DNA from: Fibrobacterota bacterium | GTDB lineage: Bacteria > Fibrobacterota > Chitinivibrionia > Chitinivibrionales > Chitinispirillaceae | Assembly (NCBI GenBank): GCA_023459055.1 | Contig: JAEWVR010000017.1 | Span: forward strand, 66,090 to 130,089 | Direction: 5' to 3' | Length of the DNA: 64,000 bases | Shown here: positions 35,799-43,916 of the stretch, in pieces | Numbering within the stretch: position 1 is the stretch's first letter | Layout of the letters: each line of letters begins with the position of its first letter | Notes under the pieces: generated by a model | Seen by the model: only the letters and a program-made list of their open reading frames with translations | What the model was told of the DNA's origin: nothing | Databases searched by the model: none | Translations under genes and position numbers: made by a program

Positions 35799-36054
35799 CT
35801 CTGGCCTCCTTTATTTTAGTTGTACAGGTTAAAGTAACGACCCTGATAACTCATTTTTTCTGTTTTGCTGTTCGGATAATTTTCAGCAAAAACGATTGGT
35901 ACAAAGGGTCTGATCAGTGATTTCACTGTAGTACATTTATAATTTGGCGATAAAATAACATTTGTGCAATAACTATGGAAAGGGCTGACGTGTATTATGG
36001 GGAGAATTGGAAGAATTTATATTAACATAATACTATCATAATACTATTTTCAAC

Positions 36055-36450
36055 TTAAAGCTCTCGCCAGATCATAATACCCGATATTTCACAGAAGTGT
36101 TTATCGTAAGTAATCAACATTGAACCTGTTTCCATGCAATGAGCTGCTATCCAGATATCATTCATAGGAAGTGGTTTTCCTGCTTTTTGAAGATTCGTTT
36201 TTATTGATGAAAAAAATTCTGATGTGTCATAGGTTGCACTCACAATTCGAACCGTTGGTTTAGTTAAAAATTTATTTAGAATCTCTCTATTCGCGTTTTC
36301 TTTTGTACCATTCTTAAACCCAGCCAGCAATTCTCCAATAACAAATACAGACATATACACAGTATCCGCATCCGCGATTATATTGAAAACAGCCAAATCT
36401 CCTGCAATTAACGCCGAATATGCGTTTGTATCTATTAATACCCGATTCAT
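36055..36450 (-). CDS. PIN-domain toxin (VapC/FitB type)
   Basis: 131-residue RNase-type toxin. The acidic active-site residues are visible as Asp7 (VLIDTNAYS), Glu40 (VIGELLAG), Asp98 (PMNDIWIA) and Asp116 (ITYDKHF). It overlaps the stop of its antitoxin gene by 4 bases (ATGA), the usual arrangement. It should cleave RNA when freed from the antitoxin. Confidence 0.9.
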   Translation of the reverse strand: MNRVLIDTNAYSALIAGDLAVFNIIADADTVYMSVFVIGELLAGFKNGTKENANREILNKFLTKPTVRIVSATYDTSEFFSSIKTNLQKAGKPLPMNDIWIAAHCMETGSMLITYDKHFCEISGIMIWREL

Positions 36451-36704
36451 TGCCAGTCTTCCGGATCAGTTTTTTCAAACTCTTTGATACTGTTTTCAAA
36501 TTCTAAACGATCTTCCTGTGTCCAAACTCCACAAATATCTTTAAAGTCATTAGCAAAGCGTGGTTGTTTTGTCTTCTGGTATCCGATGGAACGTTCAATC
36601 AAGTTCTTTAAAAACTGATTAATACTCTGATTTTGAGCCTTTGCACGATCTTTAACTAATGTTAGCAAAGAATCGTCGATGTTGTGTAAAGTTATAGATT
36701 TCAA
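36447..36704 (-). CDS. Antitoxin partner of the PIN toxin (FitA/RHH-like)
   Basis: 85 residues. MKSITLHNIDDSLLTLVKDR with QSINQFLKNLIERSIG is a ribbon-helix-helix DNA-binding segment. The acidic tail ending DPEDWQ is the kind that blocks a PIN active site. It precedes the toxin in one operon and probably represses its own promoter. Confidence 0.82.
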   Translation of the reverse strand: MKSITLHNIDDSLLTLVKDRAKAQNQSINQFLKNLIERSIGYQKTKQPRFANDFKDICGVWTQEDRLEFENSIKEFEKTDPEDWQ

Positions 36705-36893
36705 TTGCTTACTCCAGTGTTAGCCTTTGGATCATCAGGCCTTGTTTCTATATCTAAAATATAACCATAAATAGGAACGCAATCAAGATTATTAGATCAG
36801 AATGATGAATCATATATAAAATCAAATCTTTACACATTTTTTTCTAAAGTCGGTATCCCGTTATGCCGAAGTATCCTATAGGAGATAGTGGTT

Positions 36894-37481
36894 ATGCCGG
36901 AAATAAATGCAATCAGCGGTGCGTCGTCATCACAAAGTTACTGGATCAACGGGGAGAGAGCAGTCTCCTCAGGTGAGTCTGGTGAATCACCAAAAAAATC
37001 CAGTGTAAAAACTAAAGATAATCTTTCTGATGAAGAGAAAAAGATGGTTCAGGAGTTGAAGAACCGTGACCGTGAGGTTCGTTCACATGAGGCAGCACAT
37101 ATGGCTGCGGGTGGGCAATATATTAACGGCGGTGCAAAGTACTCCTATCAAAAGGGGCCTGATGGTCAGCGGTATGCTGTTGGAGGTGAGGTATCCATCG
37201 ATACATCAGCTGTAAAAAATGATCCCCAGGCAACAATCATGAAAATGCAGGTCGTAAAACGTGCTGCTTCAGCTCCCGCAAGCCCATCAGGACAGGACCG
37301 TGCAGTTGCCGCAGCCGCAGCTGCAACAGAAATGAATGCACGCAAAGAGCTGAGAGAAAATAAAAATTCCGAAAAAGCTGATAATGGTAACGGAATGAGA
37401 ATCAGTGGCGGCTATACAAATAAAGGCGAAATCCAAAAGACGACTCCCCCGGATACATCTTCAATTAATCTGACCGCATAA
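36894..37481 (+). CDS. Putative zinc metalloprotease, SprA-related (CJM1_0395) family
   Basis: 195 residues. The core LKNRDREVRSHEAAHMAAGG contains HExxH (His65, Glu66, His69). GGAKYSYQKGPDGQRYAVGG and TIMKMQVVKRAASAPASPSGQD, seen here in pieces, are the other hallmarks. The N-terminus is Ser-rich and the C-terminus is disordered; no signal peptide is seen. The ATG at 36894 has GGAG 9 bases upstream, although a GTG at 36888 is possible. The cellular target of this family is not known to me. Two toxin-antitoxin modules flank it. Confidence 0.85.
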   Translation: MPEINAISGASSSQSYWINGERAVSSGESGESPKKSSVKTKDNLSDEEKKMVQELKNRDREVRSHEAAHMAAGGQYINGGAKYSYQKGPDGQRYAVGGEVSIDTSAVKNDPQATIMKMQVVKRAASAPASPSGQDRAVAAAAAATEMNARKELRENKNSEKADNGNGMRISGGYTNKGEIQKTTPPDTSSINLTA

Positions 37482-37748
37482 TCATTTAATACTTGTGGGA
37501 GTTTGGGGGCGGTACAATAAGAGACATAGTACAGATCAGGAGTCCTGAATCTACCTCTGGATATATTATTTCCTTGCGATACAAACAGGCATGATAACAT
37601 ACTGTTTAATCATATGCTTAATATAAGAGATTGTTTTTGTATAACTCAATTACGATATTCTATATCTCCAGCCATTAATCTGGTGTCCTTTCAGCCGTAA
37701 TCTTATTATATTATGAAACGTTAAAATTCCCCAGAATAAGGATGAAGT

Positions 37749-37955
37749 ATGAATAAGCAATTAAAACAAAACCTGGTGAAATTAAATGATATAGAAAAAA
37801 TCGAAGCCATTGAATTACTCTCAGATTGCTTAAATAAGCCTGACCCGGAAGTGGAAGAATTAATTGCAAAGGAATCTGAAAAACGTTTTAAAGACTATAA
37901 AGCTGGAAAAATTAAATCCAGGCCTTTGTCAACAGTGTTAAAAGAACTTAAATGA
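37749..37955 (+). CDS. Addiction-module antitoxin of the short TIGR02574-like type
   Basis: 68 residues. The protein has the pattern of small 'addiction module component' antitoxins: helices with IEKIEAIELLSDCLN, then a charged stretch RFKDYKAGKIKSRPLS and the ending TVLKELK. It overlaps the next gene, a RelE/ParE toxin, by 4 bases. Confidence 0.83.
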   Translation: MNKQLKQNLVKLNDIEKIEAIELLSDCLNKPDPEVEELIAKESEKRFKDYKAGKIKSRPLSTVLKELK

Positions 37956-38245
37956 AAATTAAAGTATTAGAACCTGCTGAAATTGAATTGAAGGAAGCCT
38001 ATTCCTATTATAATTCAAGATTACCAGGATTGGGTGATCGGTTTTTACAATCATTTAAAGATGCTGTATTATTAATAGAAAAAATTCCTCTTGGGTGGCG
38101 TAAAATTTCTGAAAACACTCGTAGAATCAATTTCAACGAATTTCCTTATCTGATATTGTATGTTATTGATAATGATACTATTGTGATTACCTACATTTGC
38201 CATAATCATAGAAATCCTGAGCATTATAAAAAGCATTACAGATGA
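37952..38245 (+). CDS. RelE/ParE-family toxin
   Basis: 97 residues with the RelE/ParE fold signatures: LEPAEIELKEAYSYYNSR at the N-terminus, LGDRFLQSFKDAV, then RRINFNEFPYLILYVID and ITYICHNHRNPEHYK near the C-terminus. It forms a type II pair with the upstream antitoxin. Confidence 0.9.
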   Translation: MKIKVLEPAEIELKEAYSYYNSRLPGLGDRFLQSFKDAVLLIEKIPLGWRKISENTRRINFNEFPYLILYVIDNDTIVITYICHNHRNPEHYKKHYR

Positions 38246-38741
38246 GGGTAAATTAGTCGCTTTTGGTCATTCATTCGACGATTTCAACTTATTTTTGGCT
38301 GTACATTCAATCGCATTAAAACACATAAGATCCCACTTAGGTTTCATGTGTCACCAATTTCATGGCAATTCAGGTTTGAAAAATCCTTGAGAACTCGCCT
38401 CGTTAGCTTCTCAATTACCCTTAGATGCATTTTGAATGTAAGGAACTGAAATGTAATGATATATTTTTGAGTATTAAATTTCTGAATGTTAAGGTTAAGT
38501 TATTCTCAATAAATCAATAATTAATGAGAAATAGTTCAATACAATAAGAACAATTGTTCAGTCCCTTGTTGGGAACGGCTATCGCGATTTATTATAATTT
38601 TTTTCAAGGGCAGCACATTGCGGCATTATAACATTGTTTTCCTTTTTATCACATTACTGTAGTCAGGTTGCAATATGGAATGTGTTTTCTTATCCGTATA
38701 CTCCCCCCGCACAAAAAAAATTATATGATACAAATTATTTC
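38246..38741. other. Intergenic region with no convincing gene
   Basis: About 500 AT-rich bases. A 28-codon minus-strand frame (38344-38430, MHLRVIEKLTRRVLKD...) looks protein-like and could be a gene remnant, but I do not recognise it. No tRNA, hairpin array or strong terminator is seen. Confidence 0.4.
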
Positions 38742-38773
38742 TTGACTCTCCCCTTACTGGAGTGCGTTATCTT
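38742..38773 (+). promoter_or_regulatory. MerR-type promoter with operator in a long spacer
   Basis: TTGACT (38742-38747) and TTATCT (38768-38773) are 20 bases apart, the stretched spacing typical of MerR-controlled promoters. The spacer holds a partial dyad (ACTCTCC ... GGAGT). It lies directly upstream of the merR-like gene, so autoregulation is likely. A 10-bp palindrome GTGAGCTCAC follows at 38781-38790. Confidence 0.55.
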
Positions 38774-38826
38774 TTATACTGTGAGCTCACAAAACGTTTT
38801 TTACTTAACAATGTAACGGAGAGGCT

Positions 38827-39648
38827 ATGCTTCGAATCGGTGACTTTTCCAAACTTGGCAGAGTGACAATCAAGACGCTGCGGTACTGGGACGAGATCGG
38901 TCTTCTTAAACCTGATTATGTCAATGATGACAACGGGTATCGGTATTATACTGCAGATAAACTCGCGATTGTACAGCAGATACTGTCAATGAAAGAGCTC
39001 GGGTTATATCTTGAGGACATACAAAGAGTACTCAGAGACAGGGTGAATAGTAACGAGTGGCTTGATCTTCTGCAGAAACGGAAAATGTCACTGCTTGATG
39101 AAATACGACTCTCTGAATCAACATTGGTCAAACTTGATACAATGATCAGCAAAATCAAAAAGGAGCGTGTTGCTATGAATACTGTTAGTATCCGTGAGCT
39201 TCCGGAAGTCATTGTTGCATCAATGCGTACAACGATTCCATCATACAATGATCTGTTCAGGGTAGTTCCACCGATGGGTGACATAATGAGAAAGCAGGGC
39301 GCGGTGTGCCGGGAACCTGCGTACTGCTTTAATATCTACCATGATGGTGAATATCGGGAAAAAGACATTGACGTCGAGGTGTGTGAGGCAGTTGTGTCTT
39401 ATTGTAAAGATGGTGATGGCGTGGTATACAAAAAACTGCCCGGTGTCAAAACAGCAGCGGTTATCATGCACTGCGGGCCGTATGAAACACTTGGTACAAG
39501 TTATGCGGAGATTTTATCCTGGATCGAAAAATCAGGGTATGAGATCGCAGACAATCCAAGAGAATCATACATTGATGGTATCTGGAATAAAGAGGATCCA
39601 AAGGACTGGAAAACAGAGATTCAGATTCCGGTAACAAAAGTGAGATAA
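38827..39648 (+). CDS. MerR-family regulator with GyrI-like effector domain
   Basis: 273 residues. The N-terminal MerR HTH has LRIGDFSKLGRVTIKTLRYW and the winged part NGYRYYTADKL. A dimerisation helix runs to about 115. The C-terminal GyrI/SRPBCC-like small-molecule domain (about 120-270) has VSIRELPEVIVASMRT, GVKTAAVIMHCGPYETLG and a typical ending. Proteins of this type, like BmrR, sense cationic or aromatic compounds and switch on efflux genes. No efflux gene is adjacent. A strong GGAG site precedes the start. Confidence 0.92.
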   Translation: MLRIGDFSKLGRVTIKTLRYWDEIGLLKPDYVNDDNGYRYYTADKLAIVQQILSMKELGLYLEDIQRVLRDRVNSNEWLDLLQKRKMSLLDEIRLSESTLVKLDTMISKIKKERVAMNTVSIRELPEVIVASMRTTIPSYNDLFRVVPPMGDIMRKQGAVCREPAYCFNIYHDGEYREKDIDVEVCEAVVSYCKDGDGVVYKKLPGVKTAAVIMHCGPYETLGTSYAEILSWIEKSGYEIADNPRESYIDGIWNKEDPKDWKTEIQIPVTKVR

Positions 39649-39823
39649 TCAGCTGGTTTCATGCCTGTTCCATATTTTAAACCATATGGAACGGGCGATT
39701 ATTGTACATGCAAAGCGTATCAGATTAAAATGAATGTGCAACTTGTTGGTTTAAAGAAAAATTAAATAAAATACTGAAGAACTTATTTTGAAGTATGCTT
39801 ATATTTTATATATATTTTTTGTA

Positions 39824-39878
39824 AATAGTTCGATACCTGGTGGTTCCAAGGGGTGGGGAGAAACAAAAAAAGAGGGTA
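39824..39878 (+). promoter_or_regulatory. Conserved leader motif, copy A (upstream of GH67)
   Basis: A 55-base block matches a second copy at 43853-43908 upstream of lacI. Shared pieces are AATAGTTCGAT, GTGGTTCCA, a G-rich stretch, and AACAAAAAAAGAGGGTA at the 3' end. The AGAGGG end can serve as a ribosome-binding site. CCTGG and CCAAGG around TGGTT can form a small stem. I know no named RNA family that fits. Confidence 0.55.
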
Positions 39879-39884
39879 AAATCA

Positions 39885-39947
39885 ATGCCTGAATCAAAGC
39901 GAGTCACAATCACGAATCGCCTCGATTCAGGTAACAGAGTAACGTAG
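39885..39947 (+). CDS. Possible 20-residue leader peptide
   Basis: ATG at 39885 follows GAGGG of the leader motif by 8 bases and opens a 20-codon frame to TAG. CCTGAATC and GATTCAGG inside it form an 8-bp stem. Together with the terminator-like hairpin at 39987 this could be an attenuation leader for the GH67 gene. It may also be the stub of a lost regulator gene. Expression is unproven. Confidence 0.3.
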   Translation: MPESKRVTITNRLDSGNRVT

Positions 39948-39986
39948 TTTATACTCTGCACCAGTTAGGGCTTTTTATTAATAATA

Positions 39987-40012
39987 CCTTTATTTCTATA
40001 AAGGATTTTTTT
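39987..40012 (+). terminator. Terminator-like hairpin in the GH67 leader
   Basis: CCTTTAT and ATAAAGG form a perfect 7-bp stem around TTCT, followed by ATTTTTTT. It lies upstream of the GH67 start, between the leader motif and the gene, so it may be a regulated terminator. Confidence 0.6.
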
Positions 40013-40068
40013 AATAACAGTCAAAGGGATTCAACAATTCAGTGTTGGATACTGGAATGGAGTATTTG

Positions 40069-42483
40069 ATGAAACTTTTCAGGTTCATCGCAGTTGTTTC
40101 TGTGGCGGTTTTGCTCAAAAGCACAATTGTATTTGCCGAAAGTGGTTACGATCTCTGGCTACGGTATGTTCCAATCACCGATGCAACCATTGTATCAAGC
40201 TATAAAGCTGCTGCATCACAAATTGTTATACAGGGGTCATCTGCTACAATGACCGCTGCAGGTAATGAACTGAGTAATGGAATTAAGGGACTACTGGGGC
40301 AGACTGTTCAAAAACAGACATCTGTATCTGAAAATGGTGCAATCGTTATCGGTACTCCCTCGAACTCATCAATTATTAGTGATCTGAAGCTGGCGCTTGA
40401 CAAAAATCCTGAAGCATATACTATTGTGACCTTAAAATCGGGTGACTATTCGATTATTGCTGTTGCATCAGAAGGTGAAGCCGGCGCATTATATGGTACA
40501 TTTCACCTTTTAAGAATTATGCAAACAGGCGAACCGTTATCCAATCTGAACATAAAGGAAAAACCCGCAATCAAACGCAGGCTGCTTAATCATTGGGATA
40601 ACATTGATGGAACCATCGAGCGTGGATATGCCGGCAGCTCACTCTGGAAATGGTCATCACTGCCGGGTACCGTTGATAAAAGGTATACAGATTATGCCCG
40701 TGCCTGTGCATCAGTTGGCATTAACGGAACGGTGTTGAATAATGTAAACGCAAATACTGGAAACAATGCCAATATGCTTACTGCATCATACCTTTCAAAA
40801 GTAAAGGCACTTGCAGATGTATTTCGTCCTTATGGTGTAAAAGTGTATCTGTCTGCAAGTTTTGCATCACCGCAAAAGCTTGGTGGTTTGAGCACTGCTG
40901 ATCCTCTGAATGCATCGGTGATTTCCTGGTGGAAAACTAAAGCGGATGAGATTTACAAACTGATACCTGACTTTGGTGGTTTTTTGATAAAGGCAAATTC
41001 TGAAGGGCAGCCGGGGCCAAAAACATATAACCGTACTCATGCTGAAGGAGCCAATTGTCTGGCTGATGCAGTGGCACCATATGGCGGTGTTGTTATCTGG
41101 CGGGCATTTGTTTATGATGACGCAGTGGATTCCGACCGGATGAAAAGGGCGTATAAAGAATTCAAGCCGCTTGATGGCAAATTCAGATCAAATGTAATTG
41201 TTCAGGCTAAAAATGGTCCGTTTGATTTTCAACCACGTGAACCGGTTCATCCGTTGTTTGGTGGGCTGACATCAACACATCTTGGTGCGGAGTTGCAAAT
41301 TACAAAAGAATATCTTGGACAGAGTGTTCATCTGGTATATCTTGCTCCTCTGTGGAAGGAATTTTTCAATTTTGATACCTATGCGAAAGGTGCCGGTTCC
41401 ACTGTCGGGAAAGTAATTGATGGAACGGTATACAATGACACAATGTCATGCATTGCAGGTGTTGCCAACACCGGAAGTGATCAGAACTGGTGCGGGCATC
41501 ATTTTGATCAGGCAAACTGGTACGCTTTTGGCAGACTTGCCTGGAATCACTCGCTGTCATCAGGTAAAATTGCCTATGAGTGGACAAAGATGACCTGGGG
41601 TTGGAATGATACTGTTGTCAAGACTATTGCGAAAATGCTCAAGAGTTCGAGAGAAGCATGTGTAGATTATATGGATCCACTCGGACTTGGCGGAATTTTC
41701 GCAGAAGGTCATCATTACGGACCACAACCGGATTACGCTGTAAATACAGAGCATTTGGATTGGAATTCAACCTACTGGCATAAAGCCGATACAAAAGGTG
41801 TCGGGTATAATCGTACGAGTAGCGGCAGCGACTATGTCAGTCAGTATTTTCCGGAGAATAAGACCAAATTCAATTCAATAACAACCTGTCCGCTAGAACT
41901 CTTGTGCTGGTTCTATCATGTTCCCTGGGGAGAGAAGCTCAGTACCGGTAAAACGTTCTGGGATGAACTTTGCTTTCGTTATGGTCATGGTCTTAATTAT
42001 GTAAAAAAAATGCGTGATGACCAGTGGCCATCATTGAGCAGCTACATTGATGCAGATCGTTTTGCGGCAGTAAAGAGCAAACTTGCGACACATTATACCG
42101 ATGCAAAAACATGGTATGATGTTTGTACAAAATATTTCGGGACATTCAGTAAATTGTCGATACCAGGATATACTCCACCTGCAGATGACTATTATAACAC
42201 GTATGACCCGGATGACCTTTATGACCCTGATAACCCAAAATACCCCCCTGTCAGTGGCTGGACCGCCATTCGAACAATAAAGCAGCAATCGATCTCTTTT
42301 GAAAAGAGTAAAGAACCGGTTTTTATCTTCAATCTACAGGGAAAGTTAATTCAAAAAACTGATCATCAACCCGTATCCCGCGCTGTAAATATTGACAAAA
42401 TAGCCCGGAATGCCAGTCAGGGTATAGTAATTATCAAACAAAATGGTGTTAAACCAAAGACCTGTATGGCAGGTGAGCGTTAA
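40069..42483 (+). CDS. Secreted alpha-glucuronidase (GH67)
   Basis: GH67 enzymes remove 4-O-methylglucuronic acid from xylo-oligosaccharides. The 804-residue protein has a signal peptide (cut after IVFA), YDLWLRYVPI, and HWDNIDGTIERGYAGSSLW. The acid is Glu312 in KANSEGQPGP. The base pair lies in WRAFVYDD and DFQPREPVHPLFGG. After the GH67 domain there is a Tyr/Asp/Pro-rich linker (PPADDYYNTYDPDDLYDP). A roughly 70-residue C-terminal domain follows (EPVFIFNLQGKLIQKT ... GIVIIKQNG), resembling the secretion/sorting domains of FCB bacteria. The ATG at 40069 has GGAG 6 bases before it. Most characterised GH67 enzymes are intracellular, so export is notable. Confidence 0.93.
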   Translation: MKLFRFIAVVSVAVLLKSTIVFAESGYDLWLRYVPITDATIVSSYKAAASQIVIQGSSATMTAAGNELSNGIKGLLGQTVQKQTSVSENGAIVIGTPSNSSIISDLKLALDKNPEAYTIVTLKSGDYSIIAVASEGEAGALYGTFHLLRIMQTGEPLSNLNIKEKPAIKRRLLNHWDNIDGTIERGYAGSSLWKWSSLPGTVDKRYTDYARACASVGINGTVLNNVNANTGNNANMLTASYLSKVKALADVFRPYGVKVYLSASFASPQKLGGLSTADPLNASVISWWKTKADEIYKLIPDFGGFLIKANSEGQPGPKTYNRTHAEGANCLADAVAPYGGVVIWRAFVYDDAVDSDRMKRAYKEFKPLDGKFRSNVIVQAKNGPFDFQPREPVHPLFGGLTSTHLGAELQITKEYLGQSVHLVYLAPLWKEFFNFDTYAKGAGSTVGKVIDGTVYNDTMSCIAGVANTGSDQNWCGHHFDQANWYAFGRLAWNHSLSSGKIAYEWTKMTWGWNDTVVKTIAKMLKSSREACVDYMDPLGLGGIFAEGHHYGPQPDYAVNTEHLDWNSTYWHKADTKGVGYNRTSSGSDYVSQYFPENKTKFNSITTCPLELLCWFYHVPWGEKLSTGKTFWDELCFRYGHGLNYVKKMRDDQWPSLSSYIDADRFAAVKSKLATHYTDAKTWYDVCTKYFGTFSKLSIPGYTPPADDYYNTYDPDDLYDPDNPKYPPVSGWTAIRTIKQQSISFEKSKEPVFIFNLQGKLIQKTDHQPVSRAVNIDKIARNASQGIVIIKQNGVKPKTCMAGER

Positions 42484-42550
42484 GTTGTCGTTTTTCTCCT
42501 GAATGTATGTTTTTTGTACTATCGGGAGATTAAAAAACTGTGTCAGTCAG

Positions 42551-42670
42551 TTAAAGGATCGAACGTAGCGCGTCAGGATCACTGTTTGCTACGCTTGCAG
42601 CTTTGTAAAACTGGTTTCTATCAGGTTCAGTCTTCCATTGCTTGAAATAATGGTCTATAACTCTTTTCAT
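42551..42670 (-). pseudogene. Remnant of an AAA ATPase (DUF4143-type) N-terminus
   Basis: A 39-codon minus-strand frame begins MKRVIDHYFKQWKTEPDRNQ, like the start of DUF4143-family ATPases. It then departs from the expected Walker A region and stops. No remainder of the gene is found nearby, so this is at best a decayed fragment. Confidence 0.35.
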
Positions 42671-42719
42671 AATAATATCAATGACATAAGATGCAAAATG
42701 AGTTCGACAACCGAAAAAA

Positions 42720-42839
42720 ATGGTTGTAAATCAAGGATGCTTTTCCATTTTTTTGGCTGTAAATCAAGGATGTTTTAGTGTGAATTTGGTTGTAAGTCAA
42801 GGTTGTGTTCTGCCAGGTATGGTCACAATTCAGGAATAA
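42720..42839 (+). repeat. Three 33-bp tandem repeats, open as a 39-codon frame
   Basis: TGGTTGTAAATCAAGGATG recurs at 42721, 42754 and 42787 with a period of exactly 33 bases, with different 14-base stretches between. Because 33 is a multiple of three, an ATG at 42720 stays open and would give three 11-residue repeats around V-N-Q-G-C. There is no good ribosome-binding site, so coding is doubtful. Confidence 0.6.
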
Positions 42840-42917
42840 TCAGGCAAAAAATCTTTTTCGTAAAAATACCGACATTCCTATATGCATAATATTATTTTCA
42901 TTTAACAGGTTAAATAA

Positions 42918-43838
42918 ATGATAAAAAAAGTATTAATAATTATAGGTTTAGCTGTTTTTAGTGTTTTTGCTGATTCAGAAGTGGCTCTTCAAAAAAAAGA
43001 TTCGGGAAGTGTTTCCTTAGCGGATACTACACAGCATACGTTTTCAAAGCCGCTTGCCGGTTCGTTATCGCTGCTACTGCCTGGTGCTGGTCAGTTTTAT
43101 ACACGGCAATATTTCAAAGGGAGTATTGTCACGGCATCCGAAGCATTGACAGTTGGAATTGCACTCTACTGGTATGACAGCTATAAAACGTTTGATAATA
43201 ATAAAAAGCCGCTGCTTTTGAAAGCGGATACATCGACGGGTACGGCGCGGTTAAAGCTACTTAATGATGCTGAGATGACAGAACTTGATGCACGCAGGGC
43301 ACAATACCGTATGATCAATGCATTGGCGTGGTCAGGAGGTATTTACGTCTATGGATTTCTTGATGCAATTGGAAAAGCAACAATCAATGATCATTCAGAA
43401 AAAAGTCCGTTAAAGGCCGGGTTGCTTTCTGCAATACCGGGGCTGGGACTTGGTCAGTGGTATAATGGTTCAATTTCCAAAGCGGGTTTAATTTTTATGG
43501 GGCAGATGTCAATGGGTGTTGCAGCTGCCAACTATCATCGATTAATGACAAAGGCGGAACGGGAGAAGAAGAAACTTGATGATCTCGACACGCTTGATAA
43601 TAAAATGTTTCTTGAAATGAAAAACAGTGGATACCTTACCAGGTGGGAGAATGAGCGTCAGGGGGCCTTTAAAAATAGAAATGCCTTCTTATGGTACTCG
43701 ATTTTTTATTACATGTATGGTATCTTTGATGCAGTTGTGGATGCGCATCTTCATGACTATCCGGAGAAAATGAAACTCTATCCTGACCTTGCACCGTCAG
43801 GGCAGGGTGTTGAGCTCCGGTTACATTATTCTTTTTGA
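42918..43838 (+). CDS. DUF5683-like envelope protein with internal duplication
   Basis: 306 residues, signal peptide MIKKVLIIIGLAVFSVFA. Two DUF5683-type hydrophobic hairpins are present: KPLAGSLSLLLPGAGQFYTR near 45 and SPLKAGLLSAIPGLGLGQWY near 165. The protein is thus a tandem duplication of the unit found singly in the genes at 27010 and 27705. It ends GVELRLHYSF, a final amphipathic strand with a terminal Phe. Function unknown; an envelope location is inferred. Confidence 0.75.
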   Translation: MIKKVLIIIGLAVFSVFADSEVALQKKDSGSVSLADTTQHTFSKPLAGSLSLLLPGAGQFYTRQYFKGSIVTASEALTVGIALYWYDSYKTFDNNKKPLLLKADTSTGTARLKLLNDAEMTELDARRAQYRMINALAWSGGIYVYGFLDAIGKATINDHSEKSPLKAGLLSAIPGLGLGQWYNGSISKAGLIFMGQMSMGVAAANYHRLMTKAEREKKKLDDLDTLDNKMFLEMKNSGYLTRWENERQGAFKNRNAFLWYSIFYYMYGIFDAVVDAHLHDYPEKMKLYPDLAPSGQGVELRLHYSF

Positions 43839-43852
43839 TAACATAATTTTTT

Positions 43853-43908
43853 AATAGTTCGATTCTCAGTGGTTCCAGGGGACTGGGAAATAACAAAAAA
43901 AGAGGGTA
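43853..43908 (+). promoter_or_regulatory. Conserved leader motif, copy B (upstream of lacI)
   Basis: 56 bases matching copy A at 39824-39878. TCTCAGT and ACTGGGA pair over 7 positions (one G-U) around GGTTCCAGGGG, then comes AACAAAAAAAGAGGGTA. The motif ends in the ribosome-binding site of the LacI regulator gene, so folding could control its translation. Confidence 0.55.
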
Positions 43909-43916
43909 GGAGTTGT

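Noticed and set aside
38344..38430. 28-codon minus-strand frame
   Set aside because: It looks protein-like but is short, unrecognised and lacks a ribosome site.
42720..42839. CRISPR-like array (three repeats, regular spacing)
   Set aside because: The repeats are 19 bases with 14-base AT-rich spacers and differ from each other. No cas gene is in the window.
43869..43916. GTG start extending LacI by 16 residues
   Set aside because: The extension lies in the leader motif, while AGGAG and the ATG at 43917 give the standard LacI start.
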